A DNA stretch of 12,598 nt, taken from assembly GCF_000721935.1 (NCBI RefSeq), contig NZ_KL585424.1, positions 49,352-61,949 of the forward strand. Direction: 5' to 3'. The position numbers and the translations under genes are program-made. Each line of letters opens with the position of its first letter. The first letter of the stretch is position 1. Under the pieces are notes generated by a model. That model made no database searches, was not told the DNA's origin, and saw only the letters and a list, made by a program, of their open reading frames with translations. Source of the stretch: Streptomyces sp. NRRL WC-3549 (GTDB lineage Bacteria; Actinomycetota; Actinomycetes; Streptomycetales; Streptomycetaceae). Shown in pieces: positions 6,471 through 12,598 of the stretch.

Positions 6471-6574
6471 TCGTTTCCTACCAGCGGCCCCGCGCTCATA
6501 CAACGGCATCGGGCAGCAGGCGTGTGGCCATCTCGCGGTCCACCGCGTCCGCCCGTCCTGCCCATCCTGTTCGT

Positions 6575-7543
6575 TCACGAGCCGTTCCCTGCCTGATGTG
6601 CCGCCGGGCTTGGGTAGGACACCGCGGATTCCTTCGCTTCGGGTTGCTGCGGTACGTCCCCGCCCGGCACGAGCTCGGTGGCTGCCTGTTCCAGTTCCTG
6701 CCGGCGCAATTCGCCGCCCTCGATCAGGTACGTGTCGGGCAGGGGCCGGGCAGGCAGCCCCCAGGCGCGGGCGCGGGTCCGTACGCCGATGTCGCGGCTG
6801 ACGACGACCACCTCCGCGGGAGCGACGGCCTGATGCAGACGCAGTGCCGAGGCCACCAACTCGTCGTCCGGTACGGGAAGACGTGCGTGCCCAGGCTCAT
6901 CGGCCGCGATGAACACGGAGGTTCCGTCGTCCGCGGTCGCTTTTTCGGGCCCAGCTTCCAGCACCGACTCCAGCAGCCGGAATACGCCGCGCGCCCGCCG
7001 GGAGATCTTCTTGTCCCCGGTCTGGTAGCTTTTGGTGTCGATCTCGTCGACCACGACGTGCGGCACCATGACCGCGGTGCTCTTCCCGAACACCTTCTGC
7101 CAGGGGACCTTGTCGAACCGCGTGAAGTGCAGCGTGGTGTTCGTGTCCAGCACCGCGTACCGGACGGCACCGGCGCGCCCGTACCGCTCCTGCATGGCAC
7201 GCACCCGATTGGCCACGGATCTGAAGTAGTCCTGCAGCTCGGCGATTTCCACGTACATCATCAGCCGGGCCTCGTCCAAAGGCGCAGTGAGGATCGCCCG
7301 GTAGCGCCCCGCACGCAACTGTCCCGCGATCTCCCTGTCGCTGAACCGCCGGTTGAGCTCCTCGGCAGCCTTCCAGGTCCACTCGTCGTACCGCTTGCGC
7401 ACGGCCCGCATCTCGGCCTCGGCTTCCGCGCCCGTTTTCATCATGTGAGGAATCCGGATCGAGACGTCGTTGAGGCTCCCGGCCACGAGATCGTTATCCA
7501 GGAAATTGATTGCGTCGGTGCAGGTCGTTCCGGCTCTCAACAT
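6575..7543 (-). CDS. PIN-domain ribonuclease-like protein
   Basis: This protein of 322 residues has a helical N-terminal region (1-125, including a charged stretch about 40-75) and a PIN domain (about 128-272). The acidic metal site is complete: D133 in AVLDTNTTLH, E167 in VVVDEIDT, D226/D227 in PVPDDELVASAL and D251 in VVSRDIGVRTRA. PIN proteins are Mg-dependent RNases, often toxins or RNA-processing enzymes. The long N-terminal extension argues against a small VapC toxin, and no antitoxin gene is next to it. The C-terminal 50 residues look disordered (Gln/Glu/Pro/Ala). ATG 7543 has AAGG just upstream and GGGAG farther off. It is divergent from the HEPN/RES gene across 131 bp. The substrate is unknown. 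Confidence 0.85.
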   Translation of the reverse strand: MLRAGTTCTDAINFLDNDLVAGSLNDVSIRIPHMMKTGAEAEAEMRAVRKRYDEWTWKAAEELNRRFSDREIAGQLRAGRYRAILTAPLDEARLMMYVEIAELQDYFRSVANRVRAMQERYGRAGAVRYAVLDTNTTLHFTRFDKVPWQKVFGKSTAVMVPHVVVDEIDTKSYQTGDKKISRRARGVFRLLESVLEAGPEKATADDGTSVFIAADEPGHARLPVPDDELVASALRLHQAVAPAEVVVVSRDIGVRTRARAWGLPARPLPDTYLIEGGELRRQELEQAATELVPGGDVPQQPEAKESAVSYPSPAAHQAGNGS

Positions 7544-7566
7544 GACCTTGTTCTCTCCCCCCTCGA

Positions 7567-7589
7567 GACGGGGCTCGCTGCGCCCCGTC
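7567..7589. promoter_or_regulatory. Inverted repeat in divergent intergenic region
   Basis: GACGGGGC and GCCCCGTC form a perfect 8-bp inverted repeat around a 7-nt loop, 24 bp from the PIN start codon. It may be an operator or a leader hairpin of the PIN mRNA. It lacks a T run, so a terminator is unlikely. GC-rich DNA yields such repeats by chance, so the functional call is weak. Confidence 0.35.
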
Positions 7590-7640
7590 CGGCCCCATCC
7601 TGCCAGCGTTGCTTACGGGGCAGGGCCTTCCGGCGTAGGC

Positions 7641-7668
7641 GCGACCCGCGTCCACGGACGGCTACCGT
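7641..7668 (+). promoter_or_regulatory. Probable leaderless promoter of HEPN/RES gene
   Basis: A -10-like TACCGT at 7663-7668 ends six bases before ATG 7675, and a -35-like GCGACC at 7641-7646 is 16 bp upstream of it. No Shine-Dalgarno precedes the ATG. The arrangement matches leaderless actinobacterial transcripts that begin at the start codon. Confidence 0.42.
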
Positions 7669-7674
7669 CTTCCC

Positions 7675-8472
7675 ATGGGTGCAGATGAGATAGAGCAAGC
7701 GCAGTTGGAGCAGGGTTGGAACTACGGTTACGGCTATGTCTGCGCCGGGTGTGTCGATGACGAGACCCTGGCCCGGAAGATCACAGCAGACGCGTGCGCG
7801 GACGAGAAGTGCGACTACTGCACGTGCACACCGGCAGCCCCCATCGATACTCTCCTGCAAGCATTCTTCGACGGGCTGCACACGGAATACTCCCTGGCCA
7901 GCGACGAACTTGCCTACTTCGGCGGCGAACTCGTGCCTCTCAACCGGTGGGAGGGCGACGACCTCGTCAACCAGTACGTGGACGTCTTGCATGGCGAAGA
8001 ACTGCAAGAAACCATCCGCGAGGCGGCCCGTCACGACGATATGTGGGTTAAGCGTCACTTCATCGAGCCCCGCCAGGACGAGGCACTACGCGACGGATGG
8101 ATGCGCTTCAGCCAAGAGGTGATGTACCGAACCCGGCATGTGTTCTGGCTGGCCCCACCCCACAAGGACTGTCTCTTAAATCCCTGCCGCCGCCATCCTC
8201 GACACCCTCGGCGACCTCCTTCCCCAGGTAGGCCTCGTCCACCAGATCCCGGCCGGGCATCGCCTGTGGCGCGCACGTGCCCACGCAGATCTCCAACAGC
8301 ACTGGTCGGCAACTCTGCTGGGGACCGCTTCGCCTGCCCAGGCCCGACACCCCAACCGGATGAGCCCGGCAGGTATCCCTCTGTTCTACGGAGCCGACAG
8401 CCCTGGCACCGCTATCCAGGAAGTCGTCCGGCACGCCCCCGGCGCCAAGTTCGTGACCTACGCCGCATTTGA
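7675..8472 (+). CDS. HEPN/RES N-terminal domain protein (5' half of frameshifted gene)
   Basis: Residues 1 to about 163 match the HEPN/RES N-terminal domain that precedes RES toxin domains. There is a double CxxC metal site (YVCAGC at 22-26, CDYC at 46-49), a helical LLQAFFDGLHTEYSLASDE, and the late segment FSQEVMYRTRHVFWL. After about base 8169 the frame leaves the gene: residues from CLLNPC on are Arg/Pro-rich out-of-frame translation, while the RES domain continues in the next frame from 8180. The protein as read would be 265 residues with a false tail. A frameshift, or loss of roughly ten residues, lies at 8150-8179, coinciding with a 10-base Tn5-adapter match. The intact gene would have spanned 7675-8866, about 397 residues, the usual size for this architecture. 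Confidence 0.78.
   Translation: MGADEIEQAQLEQGWNYGYGYVCAGCVDDETLARKITADACADEKCDYCTCTPAAPIDTLLQAFFDGLHTEYSLASDELAYFGGELVPLNRWEGDDLVNQYVDVLHGEELQETIREAARHDDMWVKRHFIEPRQDEALRDGWMRFSQEVMYRTRHVFWLAPPHKDCLLNPCRRHPRHPRRPPSPGRPRPPDPGRASPVARTCPRRSPTALVGNSAGDRFACPGPTPQPDEPGRYPSVLRSRQPWHRYPGSRPARPRRQVRDLRRI
8169..8178 (+). other. Partial Tn5 adapter match at frameshift
   Basis: CTGTCTCTTA here equals the first ten bases of the reverse-complement mosaic end, CTGTCTCTTATACACATCT, which closes this contig. It falls exactly at the point where the HEPN/RES-NTD frame ends and the RES frame begins. A residual adapter fragment joined during assembly is the likeliest explanation. A chance 10-mer match somewhere in the window is possible, but its location makes chance less likely. 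Confidence 0.55.
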
Positions 8473-8866
8473 AACCACCCGCCCCTGCACGGTGGTCGAC
8501 TTCACCCGCTTGGGGCCCGTTCCGACGATCTTCGACACCGACCGGGCACACCTGCGGCGGGCACTGATGTTCCTCCATGAGTTTGTGACGCGTCTCAGCG
8601 CCGATCCCGAGGACCGCGAGCACCTGGAGTATGTCCCCACGCAGATCGTCACCGAATACCTCTTGCGGGTCTTCGACCGGGAACGGCCCCTCGATGGACT
8701 GGTGTTCGTCTCTGCCGCAGGCCACGACGGGCTGTGCACGGTTCTGGACACCCCCCAGACCCACTGCCTCGAGCCGGGCGTCCCGGAACCCGACGAACAC
8801 GCGGCCCTGCGCCTGGTTCCGGGCACCCTGCATGCAAACCAGCCCCTGCCCCCTCGCTCCCGCTGA
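8180..8866 (+). CDS. RES-domain NAD-degrading toxin-like protein (3' half)
   Basis: This is the RES domain of the gene begun at 7675. The frame is closed by TAA at 8177-8179 and reads IPAAAILDTLGDLLPQVG, then HQIPAGHRLWRARAH with the conserved Arg. LFYGADSPGTAIQEV carries the conserved Tyr and Glu, YVPTQIVTEYL follows, and DGLVFVSAAGHDG carries the late Ser. Characterised RES proteins degrade NAD+ (NAD phosphorylase or glycohydrolase activity) and are usually held by a Xre-type antitoxin. No such antitoxin is adjacent here, as is common for HEPN/RES fusions. The first ATG in this frame is 8360 and would give a 168-residue protein lacking the Arg segment, so that start is probably not natural. 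The active-site residues look intact; whether protein is made depends on the frameshift being an artefact. Confidence 0.82.
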   Translation: MPAAAILDTLGDLLPQVGLVHQIPAGHRLWRARAHADLQQHWSATLLGTASPAQARHPNRMSPAGIPLFYGADSPGTAIQEVVRHAPGAKFVTYAAFETTRPCTVVDFTRLGPVPTIFDTDRAHLRRALMFLHEFVTRLSADPEDREHLEYVPTQIVTEYLLRVFDRERPLDGLVFVSAAGHDGLCTVLDTPQTHCLEPGVPEPDEHAALRLVPGTLHANQPLPPRSR

Positions 8867-8994
8867 GAAGAAACCGGGGCCGTCCACAGGCGGCTAACGG
8901 TCAACGCCCCCAGGGCCTGCACAGTGCTTCTCGCCGTACAACTGGGGCGGTGGGCCACTGCACGAAGCCGCTCTATGATCATCACCTTGATTCA

Positions 8995-9024
8995 GGCGGG
9001 GCGCAGACGCCAAAGCACCCCGCC
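8995..9024 (+). promoter_or_regulatory. GC-rich stem-loop upstream of coiled-coil gene
   Basis: GGCGGGG at 8995-9001 pairs with CCCCGCC at 9018-9024 around a 16-nt loop, ending 20 bp before the GTG at 9045. It could be a leader structure or a terminator for the RES gene, although no T run follows. A chance origin is plausible at this base composition. Confidence 0.25.
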
Positions 9025-9044
9025 CCCGATGTGAGGCAGGGACC

Positions 9045-9641
9045 GTGGGAGAGACTTGGAGTGCGCTAACTGTGGCCATTGTCGGTGTCGTCGGAACCCT
9101 GGGGGCAGCCCTGCTGACACAGCACAGAGCCGACCGGCTCAAGCGCCACGAACTCGAAGTAACCGCCCGCCAGCAACGCGAGGACCGCGCTCACGCCGAA
9201 CGAGTCCGGCAGCAGGAAGCACGCATCTCGGCACGACGTGAACTGACCGACCTGCGACGGGCCTGCTACATCTCGCTCAACACCACGGCCCGTCAGTACC
9301 AGACCGCACAGATCAACCTCATGCATGCCCTGCGAGCCCGGGATGACGCAGAGACCCGGGCATGTGCCGAACAGCTCGAGGAACGGCGCCTGGCCTATCG
9401 AAGCACCTATGCCGAAGCGCAGATGATCGTGCCTGCTGCTGTGATGAGAGCCACCGGGGCGGCAAACCAGCAACTCAACCGCGCCTACGGCTTGCTGAAA
9501 TTGATGCTGGCAGGCGGTCACCCCGACGGCGGTGAACTCAGCAGGCTGGAAGTGGAGACGGAGATGTCATGGGCGCTGCTGTCTGACCTGAGGGCTGCCA
9601 TGCGCAGCGATCTCGGCGTGGACGAGGGCTCCGAAGAGTAG
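9045..9641 (+). CDS. Membrane-anchored coiled-coil hypothetical protein
   Basis: This protein of 198 residues has one N-terminal membrane segment (about 6-23, SALTVAIVGVVGTLGAALL), with a short extracytoplasmic start likely. A long charged Arg/Glu/Gln-rich helix follows (about 25-75, containing RLKRHELEVTARQQREDR) that should form a coiled coil. A second helical block comes next (85-185), ending in an acidic tail (DLGVDEGSEE). I recognise the general type from Streptomyces genomes, but no function is assigned. The GTG start is supported by GGCAGGGA 3-10 bases upstream. The gene is followed by 223 bp and then the insertion sequence. It could be a scaffold or sensor at the membrane; nothing in the sequence shows a catalytic site. 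Confidence 0.8.
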   Translation: MGETWSALTVAIVGVVGTLGAALLTQHRADRLKRHELEVTARQQREDRAHAERVRQQEARISARRELTDLRRACYISLNTTARQYQTAQINLMHALRARDDAETRACAEQLEERRLAYRSTYAEAQMIVPAAVMRATGAANQQLNRAYGLLKLMLAGGHPDGGELSRLEVETEMSWALLSDLRAAMRSDLGVDEGSEE

Positions 9642-9864
9642 ATTCCAGCGTCGGCATCGGGCACGAACTGCTTGACGGCCTCACCCGACGGGATTCGAGG
9701 GCGCCATGCCGAGCCCTGAGTAGTCAGCCTTGCCAGCGCGGCAGACCAGAAGGACCACGGCGACAGGCAAGGGCACGCACACACGGCACTGGGGGCCTGG
9801 ATGCGCTGCCGCCACGGTGGCCCGCATGGACGACGCAATACCGATGTGGATCTGTGTAGTAAAC
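9642..9864. other. Short spacer left of the insertion sequence
   Basis: No gene is supported. A 48-codon - strand frame (about 9681-9827, starting MRATVAAAHPGPQC and ending SNPVG) has GC-rich third positions and might be a small or truncated protein. It lacks a recognisable domain. The region ends at the left inverted repeat of the insertion sequence. Confidence 0.3.
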
Positions 9865-9893
9865 GGCTCTGTCTCACTTGCGGTGGTGACGGA
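9865..9893 (+). repeat. Left terminal inverted repeat of IS
   Basis: This 29-bp terminal repeat begins GGCTCTGTCTCACTTGCGGT and differs from the right repeat at one position (G here, A in the right copy read outward). Confidence 0.92.
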
Positions 9894-9918
9894 GAGCGAT
9901 CGGCATCGTTGATGTTGT

Positions 9919-11451
9919 ATGCATGGCATCAACGAGCTTGTGAGTACGGTGTTTTCGGGTTTGGCTCCGCTGGTCATCGAGGATGTGCGAGATGAGGGTC
10001 GGCGGATAGTGGTGCGCGCGCGGACGCCGTGCGGGACGGCCCGTTGCCCGGACTGTGGTGCTGGGTCGGGGCGGGTGCATGGGTATCACATACGGACCGT
10101 CGCGGACGTTGCGGTTGATGCCCGTCAGGTAGTGGTCAAGGTATGGGTGCGCCGCTTGGTGTGTCCGACCCCGGGTTGCCGCCAGACGTTCCGGGAACAG
10201 CTCTCCGGGGTCCTTGAGCGCTATCAGCGCCGCACACCACGGCTGTCCGCGCAGGTGGGGGCGGTGGTGCGGGAGTTAGCGGGCCGTGCCGGCTCGCGGA
10301 CACTGTCCATGCTGTCTTCGGCCGTCTCCCGGCACACTGCCCTGCGCGCGCTGATGCGACTGCCGATCCCCGAACGGCCGGTGCCTCGGGTTCTGGGGGT
10401 GGATGACTTCGCGCTGCGCCGCCGCCACGACTACGCCACCGTCCTGATCGACGTCGTGACCCGAGAACGTGTGGACGTGTTGCCCGGCCGCACCGTTGAG
10501 GCGCTGGAGGAGTGGCTGCGTGAGCATCCGGGCGTTGAGTTCGTGTGCCGGGACGGCTCGGCCGCCTACGCCGAGGCGATACGCCGGGCACTGCCCGAGG
10601 CGGTGCAGGTGGGTGACCGGTGGCACATCTGGCATAACCTCGCCGAAGCCGTCCGCAAGGAGGTCGCCGCGCACAGCACCTGCTGGGCGAAGAGCGGCCC
10701 ACCGCCCCGCGAGGGGGTGCAGGCCGCTACGACGCGTGAGCGATGGCATCACGTTCATGACCTGCGCACACGTGGAGTCGGCCTGCTGGAATGCGCACGC
10801 CGGCTGAACCTCTCGCTGAACACGGTCAAGCGCTACGACCGTGTCACCGAGCCGGAACGCCTCATCCGTGCTCCCAAGTATCGGCCCACGCTCGTGGACC
10901 CCTACCGAGATCATCTGCGGCGTCGACGCGAGCAAGACCCTGCCGTGCCCGTCCTGCACCTGTTGCGGGAGATCAAGGAACTCGGCTATCGCGGGAGTTC
11001 CAACCTGCTCCACAAGTACATCAACCAGGGACGTGTCGAAGCCGAACGCCCCGCGCTGTCCTCACGTCGCCTCGCCCGCTGCCTCCTCACCCACCCCGAT
11101 CACCGCAAGGAACACCAGCAGGGACGGATCGAGGCCGCCACCACCGTCTGCGCGGAATTGTCTGCCCTCGCCACGTTGGTCAGTTCTTTTGCCGCACTGC
11201 TGAGACCCGTCGAGGGGAACGCGGAGCGACTCAGCACGTGGATTGCCACCGCGCACGCCGAGGAACTGCCCCACCTGCACGCCTTCACCCGCGGTCTCGA
11301 GCGGGACCGCGCCGCCGTGAATGCCGCTCTGACCAGGGCATATCACAATGGCGGAACCGAAGGTGTCAACAACAAAACGAAGCTGATCAAGCGACAGATG
11401 TATGGCCGGGCCGGTTTTTCCCTCCTCCGCCACCGCGTCCTTCTGGGATGA
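9919..11451 (+). CDS. ISL3-family transposase
   Basis: This 510-residue DDE transposase cuts and joins the ends of its own element. The N-terminal zinc finger has C43-PD-C46 and C82...C87 (VCPTPGCRQTF). A helical DNA-binding region follows. The catalytic core starts at D162/D163 (VLGVDDFALRRRHDYATVLI), then D212 (CRDGSAAYAEAI), with RWHIWHNL after it, the usual ISL3 pattern. The last catalytic residue is E481 in GGTEGVNNKTKLIKRQMYG. A middle HTH-like segment (GVGLLECARRLNLSLNTVKR) and the insertion before the final Glu are typical. No frameshift or stop interrupts it. The ATG at 9919 has no obvious Shine-Dalgarno. Length is in the normal range for larger ISL3 members. Confidence 0.95.
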   Translation: MHGINELVSTVFSGLAPLVIEDVRDEGRRIVVRARTPCGTARCPDCGAGSGRVHGYHIRTVADVAVDARQVVVKVWVRRLVCPTPGCRQTFREQLSGVLERYQRRTPRLSAQVGAVVRELAGRAGSRTLSMLSSAVSRHTALRALMRLPIPERPVPRVLGVDDFALRRRHDYATVLIDVVTRERVDVLPGRTVEALEEWLREHPGVEFVCRDGSAAYAEAIRRALPEAVQVGDRWHIWHNLAEAVRKEVAAHSTCWAKSGPPPREGVQAATTRERWHHVHDLRTRGVGLLECARRLNLSLNTVKRYDRVTEPERLIRAPKYRPTLVDPYRDHLRRRREQDPAVPVLHLLREIKELGYRGSSNLLHKYINQGRVEAERPALSSRRLARCLLTHPDHRKEHQQGRIEAATTVCAELSALATLVSSFAALLRPVEGNAERLSTWIATAHAEELPHLHAFTRGLERDRAAVNAALTRAYHNGGTEGVNNKTKLIKRQMYGRAGFSLLRHRVLLG

Positions 11452-11459
11452 CTTCACCA

Positions 11460-11488
11460 TCCGTTACCACCGCAAGTGAGACAGAGCC
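11460..11488 (-). repeat. Right terminal inverted repeat of IS
   Basis: This is the reverse-complement copy of the left terminal repeat, 28 of 29 bases identical. It begins 8 bp after the transposase stop codon. Confidence 0.92.
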
Positions 11489-11524
11489 ACTCACCGTACA
11501 GACCCCGACTGGGAAGGGTTCGGC

Positions 11525-11746
11525 ATGGCACCCCGTGGCTGGGACGCCGCGCTGCTGTACGCCTACGCCCTCGCCGCCCCGGCAACCGCTGACCGTATCC
11601 ACCTGGCGCTCGCAGATGCCCTCGATACGGAAGCGGGCCACCAGGCATTGCTGGTCGTCGCGGCTGATCTCCTGCAGTCAGTCTCGCGCGGAGATCACCC
11701 TCAGCTCGCCGGACCGCTCCGGGAACTGATCGCGACGCTCCCCTGA
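11525..11746 (+). CDS. Small hypothetical protein
   Basis: This is a 73-residue protein, mostly helical, starting MAPRGWDAALLYAYALAAPA and ending LRELIATLP. It has no signal peptide, cysteine cluster or recognisable domain. AAGGG lies six bases before the ATG, and third codon positions are strongly G/C, so it looks translated. It begins 36 bp after the right end of the insertion sequence, so its natural promoter may have been displaced or supplied by the element. I do not recognise the family. Confidence 0.55.
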   Translation: MAPRGWDAALLYAYALAAPATADRIHLALADALDTEAGHQALLVVAADLLQSVSRGDHPQLAGPLRELIATLP

Positions 11747-12069
11747 CTGCGTGATCCATCGCCTGTTGAACCACCTCGATGTCACCCGATAGCGCGGCAG
11801 ACCCGGCCACTCGAGGAGCTGGTCGCGGCGCTGCTTGACTCTGCCTGCATGAGTCCCGTGCTGCCAGCAATCAGTTGAGCGGGGCCCGACTTACGCCATG
11901 GAAACGAAGGTGGTGCTGCGCCCCTGCGTCTTGGAATGCAAGGGGTGGGTGGGTGAGCGCGGCCGAGTGTGCCGCATCGAGCCCCATGCAGGCACCCAGA
12001 AGCGAACGAGTGTTCCGTGAGGTCCGCCGATACCTTTACAAGGCCCCGTACACGCGACTCTCGAACGCA
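11747..12069. other. Convergent intergenic region
   Basis: This is 323 bp between the small + strand gene and the end of the - strand TerD gene. No gene is supported on either strand. A weak hairpin lies at 11921-11945. A short open frame near 11800-11875 has a helical-looking stretch (RPLEELVAALLDSA) but no start or ribosome site; it may be chance or a remnant. Confidence 0.4.
11921..11945. terminator. Possible hairpin between convergent genes
   Basis: CCCCTGC at 11921-11927 pairs with GCAAGGGG at 11938-11945 with one bulged base and a 10-nt loop. It sits between two converging genes, where a bidirectional terminator would be expected. No T run follows on either strand, so this is only a candidate. 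Confidence 0.25.
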
Positions 12070-12555
12070 TCAACCCTCGATATTGATGCCGTAGCCAGTG
12101 GCCAGGCCGGCCAGACCGGTGTCGTGGCCTTGTCCGACCGCACGGGCCTTCCATCTGCCGTCGCGGCGGTAGAACTCTATCGCAACAGCAACCGTTTCCT
12201 GTCCGCTGAAGACTTCCGGAGTGAAGGACAGCCGGGCGCCAGATGGCTGGATGATCTCCGCTTCCCACATGGTGTCCTGGCCGAAGAACGCGCTGGGTTG
12301 GGCTTCGGAATCGATACTGACGACGACCGCCATGCTGCTGATGGTTTCGGGAACGAGACCCAGGTCAGTACTGACGGTGTCTCCGCTGACGCTGACTCCG
12401 TCTTGGCTCGGGTGGTTGTAGAACACGAGATCGTCATCGCTCCGCACTCTGCCACTACTGGTCAGCAGAACCGCAGACACATCCACGGGCGCACCATGGG
12501 CGACCACGTGTACGACCGTCGCCCCGGTCTCAACAGACACGGTTGCCCCCTTCAC
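12070..12555 (-). CDS. TerD-family stress protein
   Basis: This 161-residue protein has one TerD domain, a calcium-binding beta-sandwich found in tellurite-resistance and general stress operons. The diagnostic stretch is PVDVSAVLLTSSGRVRSDDD then LVFYNHPSQDGVSVSGDT. SMAVVVSIDSEA, AEIIQPSGARLSFTPE and AIEFYRRDGRWKARAVGQGH follow, ending GYGINIEG. I chose GTG 12553-12555 because AGGAG lies six bases upstream. The frame also runs on to the contig edge, but those residues include the adapter-derived MYKRQ and are not natural. The gene therefore appears complete. The biochemical role of single-domain TerD proteins is not settled; Ca2+ binding and membrane-stress response are the usual proposals. 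Its natural upstream neighbours lie outside the window. Confidence 0.88.
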   Translation of the reverse strand: MKGATVSVETGATVVHVVAHGAPVDVSAVLLTSSGRVRSDDDLVFYNHPSQDGVSVSGDTVSTDLGLVPETISSMAVVVSIDSEAQPSAFFGQDTMWEAEIIQPSGARLSFTPEVFSGQETVAVAIEFYRRDGRWKARAVGQGHDTGLAGLATGYGINIEG

Positions 12556-12579
12556 CAGCCTCTCCTGCCCCCCATCGGG

Positions 12580-12598
12580 CTGTCTCTTATACACATCT
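12580..12598 (-). other. Tn5 mosaic-end adapter (artefact)
   Basis: CTGTCTCTTATACACATCT is the exact reverse complement of the mosaic end at base 1. On the - strand its translation MYKRQ is fused in frame to the TerD frame, which would yield a false N-terminus. Genomic sequence ends at about 12579. Confidence 0.97.

Larger units (their letters stand above)
9865..11488 (+). mobile_element. ISL3-family insertion sequence
   Basis: This 1,624-bp element is bounded by terminal inverted repeats of 29 bp with one mismatch (9865-9893 and 11460-11488), starting GGCTCTGTCTCACTTGCGGT. It holds one transposase gene filling almost its whole length. The terminal GG and the transposase type place it in ISL3. 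That family normally makes 8-bp target duplications, but the flanks here (TAGTAAAC left, ACTCACCG right) do not match. So either the target copy has been lost, or a rearrangement or homologous exchange has replaced one flank. The element looks complete and potentially active. Confidence 0.92.

Noticed and set aside
6524..7693. 389-codon + strand open frame
   Set aside because: Antisense to the PIN-domain gene, whose four acidic residues and fold motifs are intact.
9868..9876. CTGTCTC in the IS terminal repeat resembling the Tn5 end
   Set aside because: Only seven bases match and the sequence is an integral part of the 29-bp inverted repeats present at both ends of an ISL3 element.
12556..12594. 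Extended TerD N-terminus reaching the contig end
   Set aside because: The added residues include adapter-encoded MYKRQ. A GTG with AGGAG six bases upstream gives a complete domain.
1..12598. CRISPR array, rRNA or tRNA genes
   Set aside because: No regularly spaced repeats and no conserved rRNA or tRNA sequence were seen on either strand.

Overview
The window reads as high-GC actinomycete DNA, most likely Streptomyces or a close relative. Supporting signs are codon third positions dominated by G and C, frequent GTG starts, apparent leaderless promoters, and gene families common in that group (DUF6083, TerD, HEPN/RES, an ISL3-type insertion sequence). Both extreme ends are exact 19-base Tn5 mosaic-end adapters in opposite orientation. 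The window is therefore a whole tagmentation-derived contig or molecule, and its ends are not biological boundaries.

Left third (20-3179, + strand). After about 380 bp without a convincing gene comes a small XRE-type HTH regulator (397-660). It is preceded by two 17-bp palindromic sites in inverted orientation. A DUF6083-like gene (818 to about 1613) follows. It is broken: an internal segment of about 80 bp (about 1261-1342) reads sensibly only on the opposite strand. Next is a full-length SF1 (UvrD/Rep, Fbh1-like) helicase (1701-3179). These genes share an extreme C-over-G bias and look like one imported accessory module.

Middle (3180-6470). About 700 bp without a gene is followed by a stand-alone hypothetical protein (3878-4483), weakly SUKH-like, that lies between two roughly 40-bp direct repeats. 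One repeat duplicates the 3' end of the next gene. On the - strand is a translationally coupled pair: a RibD-C reductase (4997-5695) followed by a RibD-N-type deaminase (4500-5000). These are the two halves of RibD, split and in reversed order. Upstream on the same strand are a 3' gene remnant (5731-5934) and a frameshifted OGG-fold DNA glycosylase-like pseudogene (5873-6470).

Right half (6575-12579). A PIN-domain nuclease (6575-7543, -) diverges from a HEPN/RES-NTD plus RES-domain gene (7675-8866, +). The latter is a predicted NAD-degrading toxin-like protein. It is frameshifted exactly where ten bases match the Tn5 adapter. A membrane-anchored coiled-coil protein (9045-9641) follows, then a complete ISL3-family insertion sequence (9865-11488) with 29-bp imperfect terminal repeats and no visible target duplication, a small hypothetical gene (11525-11746), and a complete TerD-domain gene (12070-12555, -).

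The window is a patchwork of accessory genes rather than one operon. Three disrupted genes and adapter traces mean that every breakpoint needs a check against raw reads before it is read as biology. No tRNA, rRNA or CRISPR array was seen.
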